Below are positions 21,781-33,856 of a DNA stretch of 64,000 nucleotides, in pieces. A program made the translations under genes and the position numbers. Every line of letters starts with the position of its first letter. Position 1 is the stretch's first letter. The DNA lies in the NCBI GenBank assembly GCA_031769625.1, contig JAUIMM010002293.1:124001-188000 (forward strand), in the 5' to 3' direction. This DNA is from Taudactylus pleione (lineage: Eukaryota > Chordata > Amphibia > Anura > Myobatrachidae). Under the pieces are notes generated by a model. That model made no database searches, was not told where the DNA came from, and was given only the letters and a program-made list of their open reading frames with translations.

Positions 21781-22827
21781 AATATGGCGTTATGTGCGCT
21801 CCCGAGTATTATGTGTAGATTGTGGTGGGTGGAGGGAAAGGGGAGGGTTAGGAGGGATGTGTAGGGAGGGGGGGCGTGATTATTGCATTTGTCTGAATGG
21901 AGGTGTGTGTGTGTGAGGATGTCCGTGTGATGTGAGTGGGGTTGTACGTGGGATGGTTGATGGGTGTGTATCTGGGTGAGTGCTGGCTGACCAGAATGGG
22001 GTGGGTGGGTTAAAGAAAGAAGCTTCTGAGACAAAGAGATTCAGACCGCCAGGATACTGAGCACCGGCATCCCGGACCCAACACGAGCATTTATACATTC
22101 CATAGATAAACACCTTATGGTTTCACATGTATCATTAAGACTTCTTATATATTATCTAAAATTTCAGAAAACTGCTGTAACTCTTCCACTCAAACTTGAA
22201 AAACCAATGATCCTTGAGCAATACAGATATGGTGCCATCACACCATGTGGTTAACTGCAGATTCAGCACTCTCATGGAATGAAATTGTTGTCACTCACAA
22301 GATGGTGGAGTTGCTTATTAACAGATGTGTGCTCACAGGAATACCTAGACCACCTGTGTAGTCTGTGCTATCCAGTGATTGGGAGCTGGGAGAGGCAGGA
22401 TACTGTCAGCTTGGAGTTCACAGTCCACAGTGCTGGTTAACTCCAATGCACATTTCATACAATAAGTACTTCTTTAAGCTGTGGATTATGAACTCCAAGC
22501 TGAGAGTATCCAGCCACTTCCCTTCTCATGTAAATAGATTTAAAATTATCTAACAATTACAACATTCAATTAGCAATATTTACACATTCGGCATTACAAT
22601 TTGTTAAACAATATTTTTTTACTACATACAGTATGCAACAATCTCCTTCCTACAGGTTCACCTCATACTAGAAACTCTTTTTCCTTAAAGAATAAGGTGT
22701 GAAGTTTAAAGTATGATGGAAAACAAACTGCTTTACTTTAGATTTATATAATATAAATCTCAGCGGTATGTAGGGAAAGTTATTTTACTATTTGGCTCCC
22801 TTTTGAGAGCTCATAGATAGAGACTAT
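21781..22827. other. Spacer with GT/GGTGT-rich tract
   Basis: 21815-22000 is G/T-rich simple sequence. The rest is single-copy-looking with no supported gene. CCAGTGATTGGGAGCTGGGA and AACTCCAAGCTGAGAGTATCC (22370-22510) pair partly with nearby sequence, suggesting an old foldback. Confidence 0.45.
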
Positions 22828-23111
22828 GGCCCTCATTCAGACCCGCTCGCAATCGTAAGCGCTCAGCAGTGATGTCAGTAGTGATGTCAGTGGGGAGCTT
22901 CCTGCCGAGACCCGACCTCAAGGGTCTCGTCGCAAGCCCTGATGGTCGCGATGGACTTGACCATCGTGACCATGAACCTGGTCACTCGCTAGAGCTGTGG
23001 GTTGTAACCCACAGCTTAGCTAGCGACAAGGAGGCCACACTTCAAAAGTGAAGTGGCCGCCCTCATTCAGAGAGAGTGCTCGCTTCTTGTGAGTGCCTCT
23101 GAATGAGGGTC
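22828..23111. mobile_element. PIF/Harbinger-type foldback MITE, copy 1
   Basis: Ends are GGCCCTCATTCAGACCCGCTC and GTGCCTCTGAATGAGGGTC, the same terminus as the large Harbinger elements at 34093 and 34886. The interior has GATGGTCGCGATGGACTTG / GACCATCGTGACCAT and GCTGTGGGTTGTAACCCACAGC palindromes. Flanks TAT/AAT fit a mutated 3-bp duplication. It shares its interior with the MITEs at 52158 and 60648. Confidence 0.8.
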
Positions 23112-23135
23112 AATGTCTCAATAAACCAGAATAGT

Positions 23136-25604
23136 GATGATGATTATCCATTTAGTCGACATCGATTTTCGGACACTTTATGGATCAGTGAACGCCACAC
23201 TTCTCTTTCTCTGACCACTTCCTTCAGGTCATTTTTGAGAATGTTTGTGTCAGCCTTTATTGTGTCCAGCCAATGAGTTCTTTGGGGTCCTCTTCTTCTG
23301 GACCCGCTGACGAATCCAAGCATTAGCGCTGTTTCTAGGAAATTAGCCCGCATGACATGTCCAAAATATTAGAGTCGTTGTTTGGTGCTCTTGCCTTCTA
23401 ATTATATTTTTGGTTTGACCCGCTCTAAGACTGCCTTGTTCATATTCATTGCTGTCAATGGAATGCGCAGCATTCGCCTCTAGCACCACAATTCAAAAGC
23501 GTCGATTCTCTTGCGATCTGCCTTCTTGAGTGTCCAGGTTTCGCATGCATATATATAGATTGGAAAAACAATTGCATTGACCAACCGTGCTTTCGTTGCG
23601 CTGCTGATATCATTGCTCTTCCATATCTTTGTCATTCCTAGCATAGCATTGCGGCCAAGTGCAATTTGTCGATTTATTTCAGTAGATGATTCTCCACTGC
23701 GATCAATCTTAGAACCCGGAAAGGGGAAGTCTCGTACCGATTCGACTTCCTCATTATCAATTGCAAAATGGACTGCATCGTCACTTGTCGTAGTCATTAT
23801 CTTTGTTTTCTTGATGTTGAGGTACAGTCTCATGCTCTCGCTTTCTTCTTTGACTCTTCTGACCAGATATTCTAGGTCTTTTCTTCTTTCAGCAAGCAGA
23901 GTCATGTCATCGGCATATCGAAGATTGTTGATGTTCCTACCTCCGATTTTTACTCCAATTGTAGACTCGTCCAAACTGCATCGTCTCATGATCATTTCAG
24001 CATAACGATTAAATAAAGCTGGTGAGAGAATACAGCCTTGTCGAACGCCTTTTCTGATCTTGAACCAATCCGTGTTGCAAAAAACTATCCTGACTGTGGC
24101 TTCTTGACTCATGTAGAGCGATCGCATAAGTTTCTCCAGTTGCTACGGAATGCCCATCTGCCGTAAACATTTCCATAGCTTGTCGTGATCAACGCAATCG
24201 AATGCTTTGCTGTAGTCAATGAAGCAAATGTACATGTCCTTTTGATACTCTCGTATCTTTTCCATAATCCATCGCAGGTGTGCAATTTGATCTCTGGTCC
24301 CCCGACCCCTGCGAAATCCAGCCTTGGTGTCTGGGAGCTCCTTCTCTACAAAGTAGGCCATGCGTCTTTGAATAAATTTCAGCAATATTTTGCTTGCATG
24401 CGATATGAGTGCAATAGTCCGATAGTTGCCACATTCCTGTGCATCACCCTTTTTTGGAAGCGGGACAAAGACTGATCTAGTCCAGTCTTTGGGCCATGAG
24501 TTCATTCTCCATATCTGCTGGCAAAGTGCTGTTAGTGTTGAGACAGGTCCCCACTTGAGTAATTCGGCTTGAAAACCATCGACACGTGGGGCTTTCCTGT
24601 TTGGTAGTTGTTTAAAGCCCAGGCAACCTCCTCCTCTAGAACATCTGGTTCATACTCACTTGGGTTTTCCTGGCCGATGGGGTAATTTGGTTGATTGCCT
24701 GCATATAATTCCATTGTGTATTCCTTCCACCTGTGCTTGAATTGGTCTCAATTCAGTAGGATTTTACCATTCCGGTCTTTGATGGTCACTACTTTGTGTG
24801 ACATAAATGGTGCACATGCCTGCTTCACAAAGGTGAACAGTTCACGAATGTGGCCTTGCTTGTTTGACTCTTCAAATTTTTGGCACTGTTCATTCCAGTA
24901 ACGTTCCTTATCTCATCTCGCTTCTCTCTGAAATTCCGCATTTAGCAATTTGAATTCGATACTAATGCAAGAGGCCTTGGCTGTTCATCTCTTTCTTGAA
25001 GTTTCAATCGACACATCTTATAACCATTGCGATTTCTTTGCTGGTTCTTTGTATGGAACAAATTTTTTCGATTCATCCGTTATGATTGCTTTCATTTTTT
25101 CCCACAGATCGTCTGGATCTTTTCCAGTTGTACTCAGCAGTTCGAATCGTTTTTTTACCTCTATTCCATATTGTGCTTGAATATTGTTGGTATCAAAACT
25201 TTGCATTGTAGGCGTCCTTTTGATGGTGTTGAACCGGAGTGTCACTTTAGCGATGAGTAGCTGATGGTCAGAACCACAATCCGCACTTGGGAGTGTTTTA
25301 ACTGCTTGTGTTGAGCTCTTCCATTGTTGTTGGCAGAGAAAGTAGTCGATGTGATTGCGATGTTGACTGTTAGGAGATGTCCATGTGTATAAGCAGCGTT
25401 TAGGTTGTTGAAACCACGTGTTCATGATCAGTAGCCAATTTTCATGATAGAACTGAACCAGTCTGTCCCCGGCCTCATTCCATTCTCCTAATACGAATTT
25501 GCCAGCGACCAGTGGCTCTTCTCCTTCGCCTACTTTTGCTTTGAAATCTCCAGCAATAAAGATGATGTCTTTAGCAAGAATTTGGTCGACTGCTTGTTGG
25601 AGGT
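23136..25604 (-). mobile_element. RTE-clade (BovB-like) non-LTR retrotransposon, decayed
   Basis: Minus-strand LINE with endonuclease, reverse transcriptase and C-terminal region in order from 25600 to 23144. It is flanked by a 39-bp direct repeat with one mismatch (23097-23135 and 25605-25643) starting CTCTGAATGAGGG, which is the end of the MITE just left plus adjacent sequence. The 3' end reads GGATAATCATCATCA on the minus strand, a short-repeat tail typical of RTE elements. The insertion therefore happened at the right end of the MITE. Confidence 0.88.
23144..25600 (-). pseudogene. RTE ORF: AP endonuclease plus reverse transcriptase, several frameshifts
   Basis: Endonuclease part (25598-25018): IFIAGDFKAKVGEGE, a variant of the GDFN motif, and CGSDHQLL, the SDH catalytic motif; upstream endonuclease motifs are missing (5' truncation). 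Reverse transcriptase part: KKGDAQECGNYRTIAL, GFRRGRGTRDQI and CFIDYSKAFDCVDH in one frame (24505-24143), then GVRQGCILSPALFN and NNLRYADDMTLLAE (YADD catalytic motif near 23905) in another (24127-23480). The C-terminal segment (23353-23144) has the SRRRGPQRTHWLD motif. At least four frame changes make it inactive. Closest family by motif is RTE/BovB. Confidence 0.88.
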
Positions 25605-25643
25605 CTCTGAATGAGGGCCAATGTCTCAATAAACCAGAATAGT

Positions 25644-26303
25644 AATACACTTTAATAAACAAGTACAATGAATGTTTAAGTTGAGAATTATTATAAAACT
25701 CCATATGTATACCCACATTTACACCTCTCTAACTAAGCTCTTTCCCTACCTACAGTACCTAAATAAATGAGAAGTTTACAAGGTAAATTGTTTTTGGCTG
25801 CTACCCACTATCGCTGGCCATTCCTTTGGTGGTGCACTTTATTTGTAGAACAGGGCTCTTTGCATCAAACGTAACTTAGACTTTGAGAGAAATCTTTTTC
25901 TGACATGGATAATGTGACTAAATAGATATGCTGGCTATGCCAATGTTACCTTATAGTGTGTAGTCAGTACTTTAATGTGTCTCTTGCTTGCAATAGTGCT
26001 CAGTTTCTTATGTTATGAAATCACTGGTTTAAATGTAAAGTTTGCTACTTGTGGCTTTAACTAAAGATAATTACTCTCTACATAACTATATGTCAGTCTC
26101 TAAGCAGCTGCAGGTTTTAAATAAAATGTCAACTGCTGGTGATTATAAATATTTTTCCAGTTTTAAACTTAGAATTATTAAGTTGTTACTTGTTCACTAT
26201 ATACACAGACAATTAATCTTTACTAAACATAAATTGAACCACAGCATTGAAAGGGGGGGGAGTTATTTTTAGTTTAAAGACAAATATCTAATGGGTCTTA
26301 CTA
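25644..26303. other. Spacer, no feature seen
   Basis: AT-rich sequence without a supported coding frame. It continues the pre-insertion sequence to the right of the RTE. Confidence 0.5.
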
Positions 26304-26706
26304 ATGCTGGCCATACACGCTACAATTATCGGGATGATCCGCCCGATATCGGCGGATCGCCGCGATAATTGTAGCACGTGGGGAGTCGACCGAGGGTTAA
26401 ATATTGCTCGGTTGGGCATGCTGGATTGTCCAGCATGCCCATCCGATGCGATATTACCCGGTAAACTGTCAGCCACATCGGGCAGTGTATGCCCAGCACA
26501 GCCGACAGACAGACATTTCCTGTATTCCTTCCTACGGAAAGGAACAGGGAAATGTCTCCTCCCCCGGGGGCGGAGCGTGGATGTCGGGCTATACACTGTG
26601 AGATTTCTCTCACAGTGTATGCCGGCGACATCTGCGGCTGGCAGCTGGCCAAATAAAATGTCTGTCGGTCTGACAGACATTTTATCTGGCTGTGAATGCC
26701 CAGCAT
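26304..26706. mobile_element. Foldback MITE with 15-bp terminal inverted repeats
   Basis: Ends ATGCTGGCCATACAC and GTGAATGCCCAGCAT are inverted copies with two mismatches. The interior is a chain of hairpins, for example GGGCATGCTGGATTGTCCAG / CATGCCC near 26415 and ATGTCTGTCGGTCTGACAGAC near 26659. No coding capacity. Superfamily not assigned. Confidence 0.7.
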
Positions 26707-26923
26707 AAGAAGGAGCTTACTAGGATGGAGTGTAGATGTTTAATCATAAGCATAATATTGATTATTCATATCACATTGTAGCGTTGTGGCATTATCACCT
26801 GGTTAGGTCAAATATTTACTCATCCCTAATTGTCATAAGATCTCTGCACAAAGTGATACATTTATAGTCAGCTGTGTATGACAACATTCTAATAAGAGTA
26901 AATAACTATAGGATTCTTCTGCA

Positions 26924-26929
26924 TATAAA
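26924..26929 (+). promoter_or_regulatory. TATA box of the NNMT-like gene
   Basis: TATAAA in CATATAAAGAGACC, 82 bases before the ATG at 27011. That spacing would give a short leader of roughly 55 bases. Position relative to the first exon makes it plausible; no other core element is claimed. Confidence 0.6.
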
Positions 26930-27010
26930 GAGACCAGTCATACATATTACTATAAGGCTACAAATACAGATGAGAGACTCATCCCGTCCTGTGTGACAGA
27001 AGACAAGAGA

Positions 27011-30000
27011 ATGGAAGCCAGACCCAAGTTGAAGCTTTATCATGTGCATGGGATGGATTCCAGGGACTTCCTACAATGTTACTTTGAAGCAGAAAGTGCA
27101 TTCAGAGATGAGACAGTGGCGTTTATTATGGAGAAGCTGCACAGTGCATTAGTAACAGGTGTGTATTCAGGATAAATTGTTGCTATAGATATATAACATG
27201 GTTATATTGTGTACAGGCATGGGTGTAGTCAGGGGAGAACTGCCGGAGCTGGCTCCAGCAGGAGGCACCAAGCATGGTGGATAGGCAGTGGTTTTTTTCC
27301 TTTAAACATTTTATATATAGACCGCCACGATTGCTCAGTCCACTGGTCCCCAAATCAGTGGCATAACCAGGGCAGGGCGAGCGGGGCGCATGCTCTGGGC
27401 GCCGTGTCAGGCCCAGCAGAGGGGGGCGCCATTGGCCAGGACACCGTACCCCTCCGAGCCCCCCGCCCATGCCTCCATTGCTCCCGGACTGAGGATTGAA
27501 GAAACAGGCCAGTGAGCCTGTTGGTGCTGCTGGGGACTGTAGGGGGAGCTGCAGCAGAAGTGTGCAGCCCCTCCAAGGCAGTCTTCCCATTCTCTCTATA
27601 CTGAGAGCTGTTGCTGGAGGTAACTGTGACAGGGTTCTCCTTCCCGAGCACCCTCTCTGCTCTGGACCACCCAAGTAGGTATATTTATTTTTTTGCAGGG
27701 GGGGGGGGTGGTTGTACTGCCGTGAGGGTGGGGAGTGTGACTTTCAGTTGATGTCAGTGATGTTTTACTTGGCTGGTTGCATTTGTGTGAAAGATGTGTG
27801 TGTGTATCTGTGTCAGTGTGTGTGTATCTGTGTCAGTGTGTGTCAGTGTGTGTGTCAGTGTGTTTGTGTGTGTGTGTGTATCTGTGTGTGTGTGCCTGTC
27901 AGTGTGTGTCTGTATCAGTGTGCCTGTCAGTGTGTGTCTGTATCAGAGTGTGTATCTGTGTCAGTGTGTATGACAGTGTCAGTGTGTGTGTCAGTCTGTG
28001 TGTGTATCTGTGTCAGTGTGTGTATGTGTGTCTGTGTCAGTGTGTGTGTCAGTGTGGGTGTGTATCTGTGTCAGTAAGTGTATCTGAGCCAGTGTGTATG
28101 TGTATCTGTGTCAGTGTGTGTGTATCTGTGTCAGTGTGTGTCAGTGTGTGTGTCAGTGTGTTTGTGTGTGTGTGTATCTGTGTCAGTGTGTGTGTGTCAG
28201 TATGTGTGTACAGTGTGTGTGTATCTGTGTCAGTGTGTGTGTATCTGTGTCAGTGTGTGTGTGTATCTGTGTCAGTGTGTGTGTCAGTGTGTGTGTGTGT
28301 ATCTGTGTCAGTAGGTGTGTCAGTGTGTGTGTGTGTGTGCACTGGCATCACAAGGGAGGTGCGGGGGGTGCGGGTTGCACTGGGTAACAGCATCCGAAGG
28401 GGGTGACACCAAAATAGAAGGACCAGGTGTTACCAAGGTAGGTGACGCCTCTGTGTGTGTGTGTCAGTGTGTGTATCTGTGTCAGTGTGTGCGTTTGTGT
28501 CTGTGTGTGTACCTGTGTCAGTGTGTGTGTGTATTTGTGTCAGTGTGTGTATCTGTGTCAGTGTGTGTGTATCTGTGCCAGTGTGTGTGTGTGTTTGTGT
28601 GTGTATCTGTGTCAGTGTGTGTCAGTGTGTGTATCTCTATCAGTGTGTGTGTGTATCTGTGTCAGTGTGTGTGTCTGTCTGTGTCAGTGTGTGTGTATCG
28701 GTGTCAGTGTGTGTGTGTCTGTGCCAGTGTGTGTGTCAGTGTGTGTGTCAGTGTGCTAGTGTCTGTATCAGTGTATGTGTATCTGTGTCAGAGTGTGTGT
28801 GTATCTGTCAGTGTGTGTGTATCTGTGTGTCAGTGTGTGTCTGTGTATCTATGTCAGTGTGAAAGTGTGTCAGTGTGTGTGTATCTGTGCCAGTGTGTGT
28901 CAGTGTGTGTGCTTCTGTGTCAGTGTGTGTGTGCTTAAGTGTGTCAGTGTGTGTGTATCTCTGTCAGTGTGTATCTGTGTCAGTGTGTGTGTATCTGTCA
29001 GTGTGTGTATCTGTGTCAGTGTGTGTGTGTGTGTCAGTGTGTGTGTGTCAGTGTGTGTATATATGTGTGTGTATCTGTGTCAGTGTGTCAGTGTGTGTGT
29101 TTGTATGTGTGTCAGTGTATGTATCTGTGTCAGTGTGTGTCAATGTGTGTGTATCTGTGTCAGTGTGTGTATCTGTGTCAGTGTGTGTATTAGTGTGTGT
29201 GTGTATCTGAGTCAATGTGTGTGTGTGTCAGTGAGTGTGTGTTTCTGTGTCAGTGTGTGTGTGTGTCATTGTGTGTGTATCTGTGTCAGTGTGTGTGTGT
29301 ATCTGTGTTAGTGTGTGTGTATCTGTGCGGGCAGCTGACAAATAAAAAAATAATAGCCGGCCGATTGTCACAAATCAGGGGGCGGGGCAACAATAGAGAA
29401 GCAGCCCCACAACCAAATGGCCCACTGGGATTTTTCCTGCAAAAAATCAGGGCCAATCCGCCCTTTACAGCAGTGCTGATTTAAGCACACCTTGGATGGT
29501 TGAATACACGAAGACAAATGCATGTATACTGTATATCAGGATGCGACCACACACCCAAGAGTGTTATACCTCTTACATAAGATATGTCATGCTATTTTTT
29601 TTATAAAAGCTTTATTACCAACACAATGTATCATTTATACCAAGTGTGAGCAATGCATTCACTCTCAGATTGCCAGTAAGTTGTTTAATTGGCAGTATTA
29701 CACCAGGAAACATATGTTATATATGAATTACGTTTCAGTATGGGACCAATGCTGGGACGGAAATTATTTTTGTTTGCTGCTAACTCACTATGACTATATA
29801 GAATGTTGATTTTATTCTTATCTGAATCTTTCCTTCAGGTTGTATAAAAGGAGAAACTTTGATTGAAATCAGTTTAGGATCCGCCGTTCATCATCTTTTT
29901 GTCATGAGTGAATTTTTTAAAGAGATCACTATACTAAAATTAAGAGAGTCCTGTATTATGGAACTCAACAAATGGGTGAACACCCGCACTGGGGCTTTCG

Positions 30001-30751
30001 ATTGGACTCATGCATCTAAGATTGGTACCGAGCTGGGAGGCATCATGTAAAATGTGATTCTAAACATTTAAAATCATAAAGGATAAGTCAAAATAACAAA
30101 AATGTAAAGTGAAGAAATCATTAAGATGCCTTACACATAAAGAGCACATAGAGAGTTACAAGCAAAGAGTTTATGCTCTTTGAGAAGATCATTTTTTGTT
30201 TTTTTGGTTTGAATGTTTTGGGAGTTTTTTGGCTGAGGTATAAAGAAACTGAAGTGAAACACACAATTCTGCAATGTCCCTTGAACCTGCTGTACTATAT
30301 AATGTAATGGTTTAATTATTTTAGTGTCAAAGAACAAGAAAAGGAAGAAAAGGTGAAGGAAACCATTAAACACATTGTGACAATTGACTTCAGCAAAGAA
30401 AACCTCACAAATTCGGTGATGTTACCACAAGCTGACTGTTTATTCATGGCATCGGTGCTGGATGCGGTTAGTCAGGACCAAGAAGATTACATCAGAAACC
30501 TGAGAAAGATGTCAAAGCTGGTTAAGCCTGGGGGATACTTTATTGTAATTGGGTTGTTAAATGCCACATATTACACAGCTGGTAATGAAAGGCTACATGT
30601 ATTTAATTATGGGGAAAGTTTTGTAAGAAAGACTTTCACCGATGAAGGATTTGTAATTAGTTCCTGTGAGTTACTTGATAGAAAAGTAGAGACTGATCTC
30701 ATAGATTATAAGCAAATGATGGTCCTTACTGCTGAGAAATGTAAACGTTAA
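27011..30751 (+). CDS. Nicotinamide N-methyltransferase-like protein (NNMT/INMT family), 3 exons
   Basis: Exons 27011-27158, 29839-30046 and 30325-30751 have GT/AG borders and join to 783 bases, 260 codons, close to the usual 260-265 of this family. Family members transfer a methyl group from S-adenosylmethionine to nicotinamide or related amines in the cytosol. Exon 1 has the N-terminal [14 protein letters not shown] region. Exon 3 has [19 protein letters not shown] and [12 protein letters not shown], both family blocks, then [14 protein letters not shown]. Exon 2 holds the SAM-binding site, but the expected glycine-rich IGSGP motif reads EISLGSAV, and the acidic residue after the next strand is replaced in [10 protein letters not shown]. 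The fold is probably kept while cofactor binding may be weakened or lost. The ATG at 27011 is the first in frame. Three-exon structure matches known vertebrate NNMT genes. It could be one of a tandem family extending outside the window. Confidence 0.85.
27159..29838 (+). other. Intron 1 of the NNMT-like gene
   Basis: Contains a GC-rich repeat starting CAGTGGCATAACCAGGGC (27356), which resembles hAT-type termini; a second hAT-like end CACTGGCATCACAAGGG (28340); a 1.5-kb TGTGTC minisatellite; and AT-rich sequence at 29330-29838 ending in a pyrimidine tract and TTCAG acceptor. No second gene is supported inside. Confidence 0.7.
27780..29330. repeat. TGTGTGTATCTGTGTCAG-type minisatellite
   Basis: Long array of GTGTGTGTATCTGTGTCAGT variants, interrupted at 28335-28445 by a short unrelated repeat. 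Units vary between 12 and 20 bases. The Cys/Val/Ser-rich open frames in all plus-strand phases are products of the repeat and are not proteins. Confidence 0.95.
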
Positions 30752-30774
30752 TTCTTTGCTTTACTCATGCTTCT

Positions 30775-30780
30775 AATAAA
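30775..30780 (+). terminator. Polyadenylation signal of the NNMT-like gene
   Basis: AATAAA 23 bases after the stop codon, followed by T/GT-rich sequence (TTTGTTTTTGTGTTTTTT at 30803), a fitting downstream element. The predicted 3' UTR is very short. Confidence 0.7.
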
Positions 30781-30829
30781 CCAAAAGTAAAAATTGCTAA
30801 AATGGTTTGTTTTTGTGTTTTTTATTCAA

Positions 30830-31974
30830 AGCTAGGATTTGGGGCATATAATGGGTAGAGGTTCTGCTACTATGTAAAAAAGTTGCCAACCAGCTGGAGG
30901 TCCTGTGGCCAGGTTAGTGACTCCCTCATCCATATAGTTGTTGGAATGAACTAGTTACGTGATACAAGTTCCAGGTAGGACTGTTAATCTATCCCATGAT
31001 TATTGTAGAATAACTACCTGTTTCTGAAAAATAAATGATGGTACTTAGTACGGTGGTTAGGTAGCCTTATACTAGAAGCACGCACACCCATTCTGGTCTT
31101 CTCCACTACTGTTTATTTGTTTCCAGGATGACCACAAAACATTGAATTTCACAGAGAAGTATGTTCAAAGCACTGTCACTTACTAACGGAGACCCACTCT
31201 ATGGTCACTGGCCAGTATCTGGTATTGCTCATACTGACACATGGCCAGCAAAGGCTTTATATACCCCAGATTCCTCAAACCCCTACCAGATTGACAGGCA
31301 AACCACACCTCCTCCTTATCTTTAAAAGAGAGTCTTTCACAAGTGTTAAGATTTGGACAGATATGCTGCTATCCTGCAGGCATAGAGTGAGAGACAAAGA
31401 GCATTTTTACAAGCAGGTAAAACAAGCATTTTATCTTTTAAATGCCTAACATTCCTGGTCCTGCTACTAACCACCACTGGCTCCTTACAGAGTAGACTCT
31501 CCCTTTTGCCACAGAACCATTAAGACTCTCAGAAAATATCACTAATGCAAAATATAATCAGTTCTACATGATTGGGCCAATGACAAAGGAGACCATCGAA
31601 AATTATATCTGATGGCAATGCACCACCGTAATATGGTTTAAGGCTATAATTAAATGCGATTCCTGACTCAATGGAAGATATTTACTTATAAATGTGCAAA
31701 ACACAAGCCAGACAGAGGTTTACTTTTATTGTCTGACTTACAGTAACTTATACTAACCACTGGATTATCAGATCTATGCGAGAAAAATGAGAGATAATCG
31801 AGATAGAAATTGTGTGAAAGTAAAAGAAAAAATTGAATGAGAGCAAGAGAGTAAGAATAATAGATATGAGTGAAAACCGAAAGTATAAGCTGAAGACAGA
31901 AGAAGAGAGCGAGCACCTCCAAACTAATGACAATGAGAAGGTGTAGAGGACAGAAAAACCTAAATAGAAAGTTG
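30830..31974. other. Spacer downstream of the NNMT-like gene
   Basis: No coding frame, motif or repeat that I can support. The short frames here have no recognisable domain. Confidence 0.5.
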
Positions 31975-32560
31975 TGTTTAAAAGAGTGGGTGGGCTATAC
32001 TCCATGGGAACAGAATGGGTGGGCTATACTCCATAGTAACCAGGTGGGTGGGCTATACCCCATTGTAACCAGGTGGGTGGGCTATACTCCATGGGCATTG
32101 AGTGGGTGGGCTATACTCCATGGGCATTGAGTGGGTGGGCTATACTCCATGGGCATTGAGTGGGTGGGCTATACTCCATGGAAACAGAGTGGTTGGGCTA
32201 TACTCTATGGAAACAGAGTAAGTGGGCTATACTCAATGTGAACAAAGTGGGTGGGCTATACTCCATGGGCATTGAGGGGGTGGGCTATACTACATGGGAA
32301 CAGAGTGGCTATGGTATACTCCATAGTAACAGAGTGGATGGGCTATACTGCATAGTAACAGAGTGGGTTAGTTATACTCCATGGGAACAGTGTGGGTGGG
32401 CTGTACTCCATGGTAACAGAGTGGGTGTGCTATACTTCATGGTAACAGAGTGGGTAGGCTATACTTCATGGTAACAGAGTGGCTAGGCTATACTCCATGG
32501 TAACAGAGTGGGTGGGCTATACTCCATGGTAACATAGTGGGTAGGCTGTACTTCACTGCC
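31975..32560. repeat. 29-30-bp minisatellite
   Basis: About 19 units of GTGGGTGGGCTATACTCCAT plus GGTAACAGA with small substitutions (GGGCATTGA, AGTAACCAG variants). The Trp/Gly/Tyr-rich open frames follow from the period. Confidence 0.95.
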
Positions 32561-33050
32561 CCCTGAGTGAAATTAGACACACTAGATGTTTGACTTATTT
32601 AAAGTAATCAAAGTTTAAATTTGGAACACAATACATGTACTTGGGCACGTAATACATTAAGTTACATAGGTATATCCAGCAGGTATGGGCCAAGAGTAAT
32701 ACACCCTACAAGTACCAGCCAGTATAATGCTTATGGCCCAACATCATGTCTCTCTCTACAGTCAACAACAGGCACATTACAGACAGCATAGGAACTAAAC
32801 AATAAGAAAGAATGATACAAAAGTAGAGATGTGCGCTGACCCCCATGTTTTGGTTTTGGATCTGTATTTCCTCGTGTTTTGGATCTGGATTGGTTTTGCC
32901 TAAACCGCCCTTGTATGTTTTGTTTTGGTTTTGGATCTGTATTTTTTTCTAAAAAAAACATAAAAATAGCTACCACATAATGTGGTCCTGTTTTTGTTCC
33001 TACATTATTATTAACCTCAATAACATTTATTTCCCGTCATTTCCAATAAA

Positions 33051-33856
33051 TAACACCAACACAAATAGTAGCACTATAAATGAATAATAAAATACAATTC
33101 GGTGCCAATAAAAATAAGCAATAATGATTCAAGGACTCATTGAATCATTATTCTCACCACTCATCTTGACTTGAACTTACCCAATTGTTATTTTTTAACT
33201 CCTGGGTTTACTAATATTGAGCCACGGAGGAGCTTTATATCATCTAAAAGCCAGCTGCTTGTTGATGGATGCCGCATTATTTGAGGACCTACTACATTGA
33301 TCTGTTATCAAAAGGGACTTTCCTCTAGCGGATGTCTACAAAAGCACATTGCTTTGTATCAATTGAGTTCCTTAAAGTTAAGCCATCAGCCATAAAGGAG
33401 ACACATTCTGCTGGACATTAATCAGTTGTCCATGGATACTGCAACATTGAGGACCCAGTGAGTTGACCAAGGGACTTCCCTCTAGCGGACACCAGGAGGA
33501 TCATACTGTTTTAAACATCTTCATTCTTCAATTGGCTAACTTTATAAGAACTTACCAACTAGTCCGTTATCATCAGGACATTCTAAACCTAAAGTTGTGG
33601 GTGAGATTATTTGTTATTATTGTACATGTTCACTTTATATCACAGTTCAATATGGTGAATACCATGCAATTTTAATTATTAAATTATTGCTTATTTTTAT
33701 TGGCACCGAATTGTATTTTATTCTTCATTTATAGCGCTACTATCTGTGTTGGTGTTTTCAATTGTATAGGGAGTGACGATCCCATATTATAGTAGCTGCT
33801 AGATAAGCAGCTCATTCCAGCGCCTGTATGTACCTATTTGGGTATTTTCTTTTTGT
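33051..33856. mobile_element. 806-bp inverted-repeat insertion in hAT-F
   Basis: Flanked by the exact 14-bp duplication TCATTTCCAATAAA (33037-33050, 33857-33870). The left end (33051-33125) is an inverted copy of 33685-33756, sharing GGTGCCAATAAAAATAAGCA. About 100 bases without a partner follow on the right. Inside, GGGACTTTCCTCTAGCGGA (33311) and GGGACTTCCCTCTAGCGGA (33472) form a diverged direct pair. The long variable duplication argues for target-primed retroposition, perhaps Penelope-like. No protein is encoded. Confidence 0.65.

Noticed and set aside
27712..29484. Long Cys/Val/Ser-rich open frames in all plus-strand phases
   Set aside because: They are translations of the TGTGTC minisatellite in the NNMT-like intron, with no start context, domain or alternative evidence.
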